A stretch of DNA of 64,000 bases, taken from assembly GCA_947448955.1 (NCBI GenBank), contig CANFPU010000001.1, positions 1 to 64,000 of the forward strand, in the 5' to 3' direction. The position numbers and the translations under genes are program-made. The notes below the pieces were generated by a model. The model saw only the letters and a list, made by a program, of their open reading frames with translations, was not told where the DNA came from and did no database searches. Shown here one piece after another: positions 54,274 to 62,984 of the stretch (position 1 is its first letter; every line of letters starts with the position of its first letter). The DNA comes from Burkholderiales bacterium. Lineage in GTDB: Bacteria; Pseudomonadota; Gammaproteobacteria; Burkholderiales; Burkholderiaceae_C.

Positions 54274-54403
54274 CCAGGTCGCAAGCCTGGTCGCCGATCT
54301 CTTCGGGGGATCACTCCAGAGAGAAGGCGCACAGGCGGCGCACAGGCGTCAGATTCAGCGCGTGTCGAGCCGCGCCTGCGATTCACGATGGGCCTCGCTG
54401 CAA

Positions 54404-54463
54404 TTGGTGACGCCGCGGCTGGTGACGCCGCAATTGGTGGGGCCGCAATTGGTGGGGCCGCCG
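54404..54463. repeat. 15-base repeat, four units, upstream of the MATE gene
   Basis: Four units of GGTG(A/G)(C/G)GCCGC plus a variable tail (GGCT or AATT) lie in the gap before the MATE gene. They keep a frame open that joins the MATE frame but is probably not translated. Confidence 0.7.
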
Positions 54464-54485
54464 TGATGGCGCCGGCGGTCTCCAT

Positions 54486-54507
54486 GCTAAAATCATTGCA
54501 TATGCAA
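54486..54507 (+). promoter_or_regulatory. MATE promoter -10 and palindromic operator
   Basis: An extended -10 (TGCTAAAAT, ending at 54493) is followed at 54496-54507 by the perfect 12-base palindrome TTGCATATGCAA. A palindrome at the likely transcription start resembles MarR-type operators, suggesting repression of the exporter. No such regulator gene is nearby. Confidence 0.45.
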
Positions 54508-54519
54508 CAGAAATCACCC

Positions 54520-55938
54520 TTGATGCCGCCCGCGCACTCGGGCGCTGCGGATCTCGGCAGGGTCGCAGTCGCTATGCCGCCCCCGCCCTCGACGCCAGCC
54601 AATCCGCTGCTCAGCGGACCCATTCTGCCCACGCTGCTGCGTCTGGCGGTCCCGAATGTGCTGTCCATGACGATGGCGGTGCTGGTGGGCATTGCTGAAA
54701 CCTATTACATCGGGCTGCTCGGCACCGAACCGCTGGCCGCGATGGCGCTGGTGTTTCCGTTCGCGATGCTCACCGGCATGATGTCGGCCGGCGCAATGGG
54801 TGGCGGCGTGTCGTCAGCGATCAGCCGCGCACTCGGCGCCGCCGACGTCGCACGGGCCACCACGCTGGCCCAGCACGCCGCCGTGATCGGCGCCGGCGCC
54901 GGCGCGATCTACACCGTCCTGATGCTTCTCGCGGGCCCCTGGCTCTACCAGTTGCTCGGTGCGCGCGACGCGGTGCTCGGGCGGGCGATCAGTTATGCCA
55001 ACGTGCTGTTCTGCGGCGCGATCCTGGTCTGGCTGAGCAACTGCCTGGCAGCGATCGTGCGTGGCACCGGCAACATGCGCGTGCCCTCGGCCGCCATCCT
55101 GGCGAGTTCGGCCCTGCAAATCGTCCTCGGCGGCGCGCTCGGCCTGGGCCTCGGCCCGATCCCGCGCTTCGGCATGGTGGGTGTGGCGATCGGCCATGTT
55201 CTGGCGATGGCCGCGATGGTCGCGTTCCTGTACTGGTATCTCGCGACCGGACAAGGCCGTCTGACCCTGCGGCTGCGCCAGATGCACCTGCAGTGGCCGA
55301 TGTTCGCCGACATCCTGAAGGTCGGGGCCTTGGCGTGTCTGTCGCCGGTGCAATCCGTGCTTGCGGTGCTGATCTTCACCGGGCTGGTCGCCCGCCTCGG
55401 GGTCTTGCCACTGGCGGGCTACGGCATCGGCCAACGCCTGGAGTTCCTGCTGATCCCGATCGCGTTCGGCATCGGCGTGGCGGCGGTGCCGATGGTGGGC
55501 ATGGCGATCGGCGCAGGGCAAGTCGCCCGCGCGCGAAAAGTGGCCTGGACGGCTGGCTTGGTGTCGGCCTTCAACCTCGGCATCGTGGGGGCAGTGGTGG
55601 CGCTGGCGCCAGACCTGTGGGCCGGGCTTTTCACGTCTGACGAAGGGGTGCTGGGGCCGGCGCGGGACTACCTGCGACTGGCCGGTCCGGCATTTCCGAT
55701 GTTCGGGCTGGGGTTGACGCTGTACTTTGCCTCACAGGGCTCGGGCAAGGTGTTTGGCCCGGTGCTGGCGTCGACTTTGCGCTTGGTAGTGGTCGCCGTC
55801 ATCGGCAGCTGGCTGGTGAGCCACAACGCGCCCGCCAGCGACTACTTCCTGCTGGTCGCGCTTGCGATGGCAGTCTATGGACTGTCCACGGCGCTGGCCA
55901 TCAAGGTCACGCCCTGGAGCGCAGCGCCGAAACGCTGA
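54520..55938 (+). CDS. MATE-family efflux transporter
   Basis: The 472-residue inner-membrane protein has about twelve helices in two similar halves, beginning after PLLSGPILPTLLRLAVPN. It has NVLSMTMAVLVGIAETYYIGLLG and, in the second half, LPLAGYGIGQRLEFLLIPIAFGIGVAAVPMVG. MATE carriers export drugs or organic cations using Na+ or H+. The frame is open to an ATG at 54388, but that part is repeat-encoded and lies upstream of the likely promoter, so 54520 is preferred; 54502 and 54574 are alternatives. Confidence 0.85.
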   Translation: MMPPAHSGAADLGRVAVAMPPPPSTPANPLLSGPILPTLLRLAVPNVLSMTMAVLVGIAETYYIGLLGTEPLAAMALVFPFAMLTGMMSAGAMGGGVSSAISRALGAADVARATTLAQHAAVIGAGAGAIYTVLMLLAGPWLYQLLGARDAVLGRAISYANVLFCGAILVWLSNCLAAIVRGTGNMRVPSAAILASSALQIVLGGALGLGLGPIPRFGMVGVAIGHVLAMAAMVAFLYWYLATGQGRLTLRLRQMHLQWPMFADILKVGALACLSPVQSVLAVLIFTGLVARLGVLPLAGYGIGQRLEFLLIPIAFGIGVAAVPMVGMAIGAGQVARARKVAWTAGLVSAFNLGIVGAVVALAPDLWAGLFTSDEGVLGPARDYLRLAGPAFPMFGLGLTLYFASQGSGKVFGPVLASTLRLVVVAVIGSWLVSHNAPASDYFLLVALAMAVYGLSTALAIKVTPWSAAPKR

Positions 55939-55983
55939 GTCCTGAGGGGCTCGATGCTGGCGCCCCAGCGCGAGCGGGCGTTC

Positions 55984-56490
55984 TCAGCCCGGTCGCCGCG
56001 TGCCCTTGGCGCGCGCCATGTACTCAAGCGCCTCGGGCCGTTCGTGCAGCCAGCCAGCCCAGCGCTTGGCAACTTTGGCGATGCGCTCGGGCTCGACGCC
56101 CAACTGAGACATCGCCACGCAGCCGTTGACCGACTCGTGGTAGCACTCGATCAGGCCGTCGCGAAACACGAAGCGGCTCATGCCGTCGATCAGCACCGGG
56201 CGGCCGGCATAGCCTGCCACGGTCGAGGTGAAACTCGACAGCGACCAGGCATAGCCGGTGTCGCCCAGACAGACCGGGTCGAACATCTCCCAGCGGTAAT
56301 CGGGCCCAGCGTCTCGGTGGAACACGTTCTGCATCATGTGCGCGATGTCCTGACGCCCACGGTGCGGGCCGTAGATGTAGTCGTGGTAGACCGCGTCTTC
56401 GGTGAAACAGTCCGCAAATGCGGCGCCGTTGCCGGCTTCGGCGGCGCGGGTGAAGCGGTCTAGCAGTTGGGTGAATTCGGCTTGGTTCAT
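55984..56490 (-). CDS. NTF2-like (SnoaL-type) protein
   Basis: The 168-residue protein has the cone-shaped NTF2-like fold pattern: an N-terminal helix (FTQLLDRFTRAAEAGNGAAFADCFTEDAVYHDY), GRQDIAHMMQNVF, and strands with MSRFVFRDGLIECYHE. Such proteins bind or isomerise small molecules. No catalytic residues can be assigned. It is convergent with the MATE gene and divergent from a carboxymuconolactone decarboxylase-like gene. Confidence 0.75.
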   Translation of the reverse strand: MNQAEFTQLLDRFTRAAEAGNGAAFADCFTEDAVYHDYIYGPHRGRQDIAHMMQNVFHRDAGPDYRWEMFDPVCLGDTGYAWSLSSFTSTVAGYAGRPVLIDGMSRFVFRDGLIECYHESVNGCVAMSQLGVEPERIAKVAKRWAGWLHERPEALEYMARAKGTRRPG

Positions 56491-56617
56491 CTTGGGGGTC
56501 CTGGTGGCGGGTGGTTGAACGCGATGTCGCGCAGCCTACACCAGCGCGTCAACCCCGATTGCCTAAGGTCCGGCCAAGCTGGTAGCCTCGCTCGAACACT
56601 TCCACGAGAACCCCCCC

Positions 56618-57184
56618 ATGGCCCGCATCCCCTACTTCGACCCTGCCCTCGCCACCGACCGCGCCGCCAAGGCCTATGCCAAGCTGCCCGACCTCAACAT
56701 CTTTCGGATGATGGGGCATTCGGGTGACCTGCTGGCCGGGTTCAGCCGCTTCGGCGGCTACTTGCTCAACCTCACCAGCCTCGACCCGGTGCTGCGCGAG
56801 ATTGCCATCGTCCGAGTGGGTGTGCTGTCAAAGGCCAGCTACGAGGTGTTCCAGCATGAGGCGATCTCCAGGCGCCTGGGCATGTCCGAGGCGCTGATCC
56901 AGGCGATCCACGAAGGCCCGGACGCGACCGTGTTCGACGAACGCCAAAAACTCGTGATGCGGTTTACCGATGACGTGGTCCTGAACGTTCGGGCCAGCGA
57001 CGCAACGTTTCTGCCCGCGCGCGATGCGCTCGGCGACAAGGCGCTGCAAGAGCTGACGGTGGTCATCGGCTTCTACATGCTGGTCTCGCGCTTTCTCGAA
57101 ACTTTCGACGTCGACATCGACGAGGGCGACCTGCCCAGCGTCAAGGTGTCGGGCGATCCATCGACGCCGGCGCTGAGCCGCTGA
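56618..57184 (+). CDS. carboxymuconolactone decarboxylase-family protein lacking CxxC
   Basis: The 188-residue helical protein has the AhpD/CMD pattern LREIAIVRVGVLSKASYEVFQHE near residues 54-76, with the histidine kept. The CxxC of the AhpD peroxidase group is absent, so it belongs with the Cys-less CMD proteins of unknown activity. It stands alone between divergent and convergent neighbours. A short 9-base GCTGAGCCG repeat spans its stop. Confidence 0.82.
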   Translation: MARIPYFDPALATDRAAKAYAKLPDLNIFRMMGHSGDLLAGFSRFGGYLLNLTSLDPVLREIAIVRVGVLSKASYEVFQHEAISRRLGMSEALIQAIHEGPDATVFDERQKLVMRFTDDVVLNVRASDATFLPARDALGDKALQELTVVIGFYMLVSRFLETFDVDIDEGDLPSVKVSGDPSTPALSR

Positions 57185-57241
57185 GCCGCTGAGCCGCTGG
57201 GCTGAACCGGTCCGATTCGGTCGCTGCGCTGAGCGGCCGCG

Positions 57242-58228
57242 TCAATCGGGCTTGATCTTCGCGCGCGCGATCACCGGTTTCCAGCGCTGCTGCTCGGCTT
57301 CGATGAAGCGGGCAAACTCTGCGCTCGTGCCCCCGATCACCAGCGCGGCTTCGCTCTCCAGCAACTTCACGGCAGCGGGCTCGCGCACCGCCTTGGCCGC
57401 CGCTGCGGCAAGCTTGTCGGCATGGGCCTGGGGCAGCGAGGCCGGTGCCAGCATGCCGTACCACTGGGTCATCTCGAAACCGGGGAAGCCCTGCTCGGCA
57501 ACGGTCGGCACCTCGGGCAGTTGAGGCAGGCGCTGGGCGCTGCCGGTGGCAATGCAGCGCAGCTTGCCGGCCTTGATGAACTGCATCACCGCGGGCGCGC
57601 CGACTGCCGCCGCATCGAGACGACCGCCCATCAAGTCGGTCAACTGAGGACCCGTCCCGCGGTAAGGCACATGCAGCATGAAGGTGCTGCTGGCCATCTT
57701 CAGGTACTCGACGGCCAAGTGGCCGGCGCTGCCGTTGCCTGCCGAACCGTAGTTCAGGTGGCCAGGTCTGGCCCGCGCCAGCGCGAGGAATTCCGACAGG
57801 TTCCTGGCTGGCAGGTCGGGCCGCACCACGTACAGGCTGGGCACCTTGGACAGCAGCGAGATCGGCCTGAAATCCTTGGCCAGGTCATAGGGCAGCTTGT
57901 CGAAGATAAACGGATTGACCGCCAAGGTACCGATATGACCCAGGATCAACGTGTGTTGGTCGTCAGCGCGCGCGACCTCGCCCATCGCGACGTTGCCGGC
58001 ACCCCCGGGCTTGTTGTCGACGAACACGCTTTGGCCCAGCAGCTTGGCCAGCTCGGCCGCGGTGGCGCGCGCCACAATCTCCGAGCTACCGCCGGGCGCA
58101 AACGGCACCACAAAGCGGATCGCCTTGTTCGGCCACAGGGCTTCAGCCCGAACCGGAAACAGGCTGGCCGCAGCAGTGGCGCTTGCCAGGCCAATGACCT
58201 GGCGGCGGTTACATCGGTCGCTTGTCAT
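57242..58228 (-). CDS. tripartite tricarboxylate transporter substrate-binding protein (Bug family)
   Basis: The 328-residue periplasmic binding protein has a Tat-like signal (RRQVIGLA at residues 8-15). The Bug hallmarks are AIRFVVPFAPGGSSEIVARATAAEL, FVDNKPGGAGNVAMG and LNYGSAGNGSAGHLA. Bug proteins capture carboxylates or other small acids, often with no transporter genes beside them, as here. It follows an M20 peptidase gene by 29 bases, so the two may be cotranscribed. Confidence 0.92.
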   Translation of the reverse strand: MTSDRCNRRQVIGLASATAAASLFPVRAEALWPNKAIRFVVPFAPGGSSEIVARATAAELAKLLGQSVFVDNKPGGAGNVAMGEVARADDQHTLILGHIGTLAVNPFIFDKLPYDLAKDFRPISLLSKVPSLYVVRPDLPARNLSEFLALARARPGHLNYGSAGNGSAGHLAVEYLKMASSTFMLHVPYRGTGPQLTDLMGGRLDAAAVGAPAVMQFIKAGKLRCIATGSAQRLPQLPEVPTVAEQGFPGFEMTQWYGMLAPASLPQAHADKLAAAAAKAVREPAAVKLLESEAALVIGGTSAEFARFIEAEQQRWKPVIARAKIKPD

Positions 58229-58257
58229 CAAGTCCGAACGGTGCGCATCTTGACGCG

Positions 58258-59562
58258 TTACCAAACCAGCACACCGCTGCCGACGTCCATCACCATGCGC
58301 GTGGCGAGGTAGAGCCGTGAGGAAATGGACGGGATGAAGATGTACTCGTTGTCGTTGGAATGCGCGCCGTAACCGCGCAGGCCGAAACTCTCGAGCACGC
58401 CACCACGGGGCTTGAGGCCGGCGAAAGCCGCGTCGGTGCCGCCGCCTGAAGCGCGGTCGCGCACCCCGATGCTCTGGCCGATCTCTGTGAAGATCGTCTG
58501 CGCATGTCGCGCCAGCACGCGCGACACGTCATTGGCCTGGAAAGCGGGCCGACTGCGGTAGAAGCTCAGCTCGATCTTGGTGTCGGGAATCAGCTTGTCT
58601 TGGATCGACGCCCGCAAGGACTTTTCCATCAAGTCCAGGTCCTCGTTGGTCAGCGACCGCACATCGGCCACCGCGTTGGCCGATGCCGGGATCACGTTGC
58701 GCGTCTGGCCTGAGCTTGCCACGGTCCAGTTGATGTGCAGGCCCTTGGCCGGGTCGCCAAATTGGCGGCTTTTGAGGATCTGGTGCGACATCTCGTAGAG
58801 CGCGTTGCGACCGGCCTCGGGGTTGGCGCCGGCGTGCGAGGCCTTGCCAGTGATGTTCATCTCGACGATGGCAATGCTGCTGGTGGCCAGCCGAACGAAA
58901 TCCTGCTCAAAGCCCCCGCCTTCGAACGACAGCACCGCGTCGTAAGCGCCTCCTTGCTGGGTGATGAATGCGGCTGAGCCGGCCGAGCCGATCTCCTCGT
59001 CGGCGTTGATCAGCACCGCGAGCTCGGCGTAATCCTTGAAACCCATCTCGTCGAGCAGCTTGACCGTGTGCAGCACCAGCGCGACGCCGCCCTTGTCGTC
59101 CGAAATGCCCAGGCCGTAAGCCTTGTCGCCATCGATGCGGAAGGGTTGCTTCGCGCCCATGCCGCGCGGGTACACGGTGTCCATGTGGGCGATCAACAGC
59201 ACCTTGCGCTTGCCGGTCCCGGTTTTCGTCGCGTAGACCATCGCGCCCAACTTGGCACCCTTGAGCTGCGGGTGAAAGTCCGGCGCCTGGGTCGGCAGCA
59301 ACTGGGTGTTCATGCCCGCCGCACGCAGTCTGCCAGCGATCAGCTCGGCGATCTGCGCCAGCCCTTCCAGATCTCGGCTGCCAGACTCAATGTCGACCAA
59401 GGACTTGAGCGTGGCGAGCACCGGCTGCACCTGCGCAGCGACCAAGGTCTGCACCGCCTGCGGCGTGGGGGATTGGGCATGGCTGATCCCACTGGCCGCG
59501 GCCGCGGCGCAGAGCAGCAGCCATCGAATCGATGCTGCCAGCGGGTGGTGGTGCTTGTTCAT
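58258..59562 (-). CDS. M20-family metallopeptidase, glutamate carboxypeptidase-like
   Basis: The 434-residue exported peptidase has a signal peptide (about 1-29, ending ISHAQ). Zinc-site motifs are LIAHMDTVYPRG near 120, GISDDKGGVAL, NADEEIGSAGS with the catalytic Glu pair, and GAHSNDNEYIF near the C-terminus. It resembles carboxypeptidase G2, which removes C-terminal glutamate from folates and peptides. The downstream Bug protein might bind a product. Confidence 0.9.
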   Translation of the reverse strand: MNKHHHPLAASIRWLLLCAAAAASGISHAQSPTPQAVQTLVAAQVQPVLATLKSLVDIESGSRDLEGLAQIAELIAGRLRAAGMNTQLLPTQAPDFHPQLKGAKLGAMVYATKTGTGKRKVLLIAHMDTVYPRGMGAKQPFRIDGDKAYGLGISDDKGGVALVLHTVKLLDEMGFKDYAELAVLINADEEIGSAGSAAFITQQGGAYDAVLSFEGGGFEQDFVRLATSSIAIVEMNITGKASHAGANPEAGRNALYEMSHQILKSRQFGDPAKGLHINWTVASSGQTRNVIPASANAVADVRSLTNEDLDLMEKSLRASIQDKLIPDTKIELSFYRSRPAFQANDVSRVLARHAQTIFTEIGQSIGVRDRASGGGTDAAFAGLKPRGGVLESFGLRGYGAHSNDNEYIFIPSISSRLYLATRMVMDVGSGVLVW

Positions 59563-59653
59563 GGGTCGAGTGGGTTAGAAGTTTGAAGCCTGTCGGGACA
59601 GGCCGGGGCTGGCGTCACGTCGGGCACAGCGGGCAAAGCCATTCGGGCGACGC

Positions 59654-60367
59654 TCAGCCCTGCAGGCCTGCAAAGACATGCTGGACGTCTTCGTTGGCGT
59701 CGAGCGCCGCCAGAAAAGACTCGACCTCTTCGAGTTGTTCGGCACTCAAGGTGTCGGATTTGACTGGATTTTTGGGCTTGTAGCCCAGTCTCGCCGACAG
59801 CACCGTGAAGCCTTGGGCTGGCAGCGCGCGGCTGACCAGGTCGAGGTCGGCGGGATCGGTCAGGAACAGCGTCATGCCCTCCGCATCCGCCGGCTCGAAA
59901 TCCTGCGCACCCGCTTCGATGGCGGCAAGCTCGGGGTCGGCACCTTTGGCGGCGGGTTCGGCTTCGATCATGCCCAGGTGTTCGAAATCCCAGGCCACCG
60001 CACCCGAACTGCCGAGCTGGCCTTTGCGGAACAACACCCGCATCTCGGAAGCCGCGCGGTTGACGTTGTCGGTCAAGCACTCCACCATCACCGGCACATG
60101 GTGCGGCGCAAAGCCTTCGTACAGCGCGTGCTCGAAGTGCACCGCTTCACCGCTGAGCCCGGCGCCCTTCTTGATCGCGCGGTCCAGCGTTTCCTTGGGC
60201 ATCGACACCTTGCGCGCCTGCTCGACCACCAGCCGCAAGCGCGAGTTCGCCGCCGGGTCGGCGCCGTGTCGCGCCGCGATCATGATGTCCTTGGCCAGCT
60301 TGCCAAACAACCTGCCTTTGGCATTCGCGGCAAGGTCTTTGTGCTTGGCTTTCCACTGTGCGCCCAT
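59654..60367 (-). CDS. YebC/PmpR-family protein (YeeN-like branch)
   Basis: The 237-residue protein has the YebC-family pattern: a basic N-terminal [54 protein letters not shown], and [29 protein letters not shown]. YebC proteins bind DNA or help translation through proline stretches. The start MGAQWKAK rather than the classic MAGHSKW suggests the second, YeeN-like branch. Confidence 0.9.
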   Translation of the reverse strand: MGAQWKAKHKDLAANAKGRLFGKLAKDIMIAARHGADPAANSRLRLVVEQARKVSMPKETLDRAIKKGAGLSGEAVHFEHALYEGFAPHHVPVMVECLTDNVNRAASEMRVLFRKGQLGSSGAVAWDFEHLGMIEAEPAAKGADPELAAIEAGAQDFEPADAEGMTLFLTDPADLDLVSRALPAQGFTVLSARLGYKPKNPVKSDTLSAEQLEEVESFLAALDANEDVQHVFAGLQG

Positions 60368-60507
60368 GTCTGCATTTCCCTGAAGTTGCCCGGATCAAGA
60401 CCTCAAGGTCTGATCCCGGCGGGTGAAGGTCTGCGCAGGCTTCTGGGGCACATGGCGCTTGAGCGGGCAATTTTAGGTCCCGCCTCGACCGCCCAAGCGA
60501 GCGCCGG

Positions 60508-61719
60508 CTATTTCGCGCTGGCGCGGATCGGCTCGCCGAAAATCACCCAACGCTTGCCGTCGAAGCGCGCGGTGCGGAAAGTCGAGAAGGTCGAATAGTC
60601 GTCAGGCGTCACGGTCACCGTCACGCCGGGCAGCAGCAGGCTGAACGGCTGGTTCTTGATGTTGGTGGCTTGCTTCAACACGTTTTCGCGCGTCAGGTCG
60701 TCGCCGCAATTTTTCAGGATCAGCTCGATCATCTGGGCCGACACATAGCCCAGCACGACCGACGAATCGGCCAGGTTGCCTTCGGGGTGCCATTGCTTCA
60801 TGAAGGCAAGGAACTCCTTCATGCCGGGGTCGTTGTCCCAGCTCGGGTCGCCGACAAGCTTGAGCGCCATCGCGGTGATCAGACCGACACCGTTCTGCAG
60901 ACCGGCCGGTTCCAGCACCGAGGCTTGCGAACTTGAAACCGAGACAATGTAGAAATTGGGCTTCCAGCCCAGGTCAGCGACCTTGCGGATCACCATCGCG
61001 CCGAACTTGGGCGTGGCCATCGTGAACAGCGTGTCTGCGCCAGTGTTCTTCAGGTCGATGACCTGCGAGTCGATGGTCGGGTCGGTGACCTCGTAAGTCA
61101 CTTCCTTGGTGATCTGGCTGACTTTCGCGCCCAGACCCATTTTGAAGCCCTTGACGTAGTCGCGGCCGGCATCGTCGTTCTGCGAAATGATCGCGATCTT
61201 CGCGTTCGGGAAGTTCTGCACCAAGTGCTTGGCGTAGATCATGCCTTCCTCGATGTAGGGCGGGAAGAAAGGCGTGGACCAAGGGTGGTTCTTGGGGTCG
61301 TTCCACTTTGACGCGCCCGAAGAGATCAGCAGCTGCGGCACCTTCTTCTGGTTCAGGTACTTGTGGGTGGCGCTGTTGGTCGGCGTGCCGAGCGGATTCA
61401 TGATCGCCAGCACTTCGTCTTGCTCGACCATCCGACGGGTCTGCTCGATCGTCTTGGGCGGGCTGTAGGCGTCGTCGAGCGACAGCAGGTTGATCTTGCG
61501 ACCGTTGATGCCGCCCTTGGCATTGAGCATCTTGAAGTAAGCCAGCGTGGCCCGGCCTTGCGACCCGTAGGCCGACGCCGGACCGCTGTAAGGCATGGTC
61601 TGCCCGATCTTGATCTCGGTGTCGGTGACGCCGGGGCCGTATTTCTTCTGCGCGTATGCCGCCTGCAGGGTGGCAGCGGCAACGAGCATGCCGACGGCAA
61701 ATTTCAAGACTTGCTTCAT
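60508..61719 (-). CDS. ABC transporter substrate-binding protein, LivK-like
   Basis: The 403-residue periplasmic protein has a signal peptide (about 1-20, ending AAYAQ) and the binding-domain start GVTDTEIKIGQTMPYSGPASAYGSQG. It continues with AYFKMLNAKGGINGRKINLL and NPLGTPTNS. It resembles branched-chain amino acid or aromatic acid binders. No permease or ATPase genes sit beside it. The ATG at 61719 has GGAGA upstream. Confidence 0.9.
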   Translation of the reverse strand: MKQVLKFAVGMLVAAATLQAAYAQKKYGPGVTDTEIKIGQTMPYSGPASAYGSQGRATLAYFKMLNAKGGINGRKINLLSLDDAYSPPKTIEQTRRMVEQDEVLAIMNPLGTPTNSATHKYLNQKKVPQLLISSGASKWNDPKNHPWSTPFFPPYIEEGMIYAKHLVQNFPNAKIAIISQNDDAGRDYVKGFKMGLGAKVSQITKEVTYEVTDPTIDSQVIDLKNTGADTLFTMATPKFGAMVIRKVADLGWKPNFYIVSVSSSQASVLEPAGLQNGVGLITAMALKLVGDPSWDNDPGMKEFLAFMKQWHPEGNLADSSVVLGYVSAQMIELILKNCGDDLTRENVLKQATNIKNQPFSLLLPGVTVTVTPDDYSTFSTFRTARFDGKRWVIFGEPIRASAK

Positions 61720-61907
61720 AAGAGTGTCTCCACTTGGGTCTGTTTTCGGGTGCGGATCGAAACCCCGCGCGCCGACGCGACGCAGCGGCAACGCGGACTC
61801 TCTCGGATCATCGTAGCGCCCGTTCACAAGCCGGGGATGGCGCCAAGGTGACTGGCCAGGGCAGTGACGCAGGGGTCACCGCCGGAGGGATGCGACCGAA
61901 CCCAGCC

Positions 61908-62879
61908 TCACTGCGGCGCGATGCCCGCGGCCTTCCAGACCTCGGCCCAGCGCACGGTGTCACGCTTGACGATGTCGGTGAATTCGGCCGACGTGGTGCC
62001 AGTCGCCAGCAGGCCCAATTCCAGCATCTTGGCACGGCCTTCGGGGGTCTGGATGATCTTGCTGATCTCACTGCTGAGCCGGTCAACCACCGCGCGCGGC
62101 GTGCCCTTGGGGGCGACGAAACCGTTCCAGCCAACCAAGTCGAGTGGAAACCCGAGCTCGACAAACGTCGGCGCAGCCGGAAAGTGCGGCCAGCGCTTGG
62201 GTCCGGTCACGGCCAACAATTGCGCTCGCCCGCCCTGGACCTGCGGGCCGATCGTCGCGAAATCATGGATGCCCATCGTCGCGTTGCCGGCGATCACATC
62301 CTGTACCGCCGGCGCCGCGCCCTTGTACGGCACATGCACCATGTCAAGCTTGGCAGCGCTCTTGAACATCTCGCCATACAAGTGAGAGCTGCTGCCGATG
62401 CCGAACGACGCAAACGAGGTCTTACCGGGGTTGGCCCGCGCGTAACGCAAGAACTCTTCGACCGTCTTGGTGCCCAGTGCTGGCGCCACGACCATGCCCA
62501 GCGCGGCCATGCCGATCTGGTTGACCATCTCGAAATCATCGGGCGCGTCGTAAGGCAACTTGGACATCGCGAACTTGTTGATGATCATGTTCGACGAGTT
62601 GACATAGGCGATGGTGTAGCCATCCGGCAGCGACTGTTTCAGTGCACTGATGCCCACCACCCCTTGGGCACCGGCTTTGTTGTCGACGATGAAGGGCTGG
62701 CCCAGCGCCACCTGTAACTTCTCACCAAGCCAGCGCGAAACGATGTCGGTCTGGCCGCCCGGCGGGTAGGGCACGATGATCTTGACGGGCCGGTTGGGCC
62801 AGGCCTGCGCCAGCGCAACGCCAGCAGGCAAAGCCATCATCAGCAGCAGGCCGAGGTGGCGGACGGACTTGAACAGCAT
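61908..62879 (-). CDS. tripartite tricarboxylate transporter substrate-binding protein (Bug family)
   Basis: The 323-residue protein has a signal peptide (about 1-24) and the Bug motifs PVKIIVPYPPGGQTDIVSRWL, FIVDNKAGAQGVVG, and FASFGIGSSSHLYGEMF. It lies downstream of a CaiB-family CoA-transferase gene on the same strand, so the ligand may be an acid later converted to a CoA ester. Confidence 0.92.
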   Translation of the reverse strand: MLFKSVRHLGLLLMMALPAGVALAQAWPNRPVKIIVPYPPGGQTDIVSRWLGEKLQVALGQPFIVDNKAGAQGVVGISALKQSLPDGYTIAYVNSSNMIINKFAMSKLPYDAPDDFEMVNQIGMAALGMVVAPALGTKTVEEFLRYARANPGKTSFASFGIGSSSHLYGEMFKSAAKLDMVHVPYKGAAPAVQDVIAGNATMGIHDFATIGPQVQGGRAQLLAVTGPKRWPHFPAAPTFVELGFPLDLVGWNGFVAPKGTPRAVVDRLSSEISKIIQTPEGRAKMLELGLLATGTTSAEFTDIVKRDTVRWAEVWKAAGIAPQ

Positions 62880-62984
62880 GCAGAACTCCAGAGGGGTCTG
62901 GTCGAGACGACCGACGATGGTCGATCAGACCACGCCAGACCACGGCAAGACAATCCTGGTTTGGCCTATGCCAGCCCAGTCGCA

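Noticed and set aside
54388..54519. N-terminal extension of the MATE protein
   Set aside because: It is encoded by the 15-base repeats and lies upstream of a likely -10 and operator, with no ribosome binding site.
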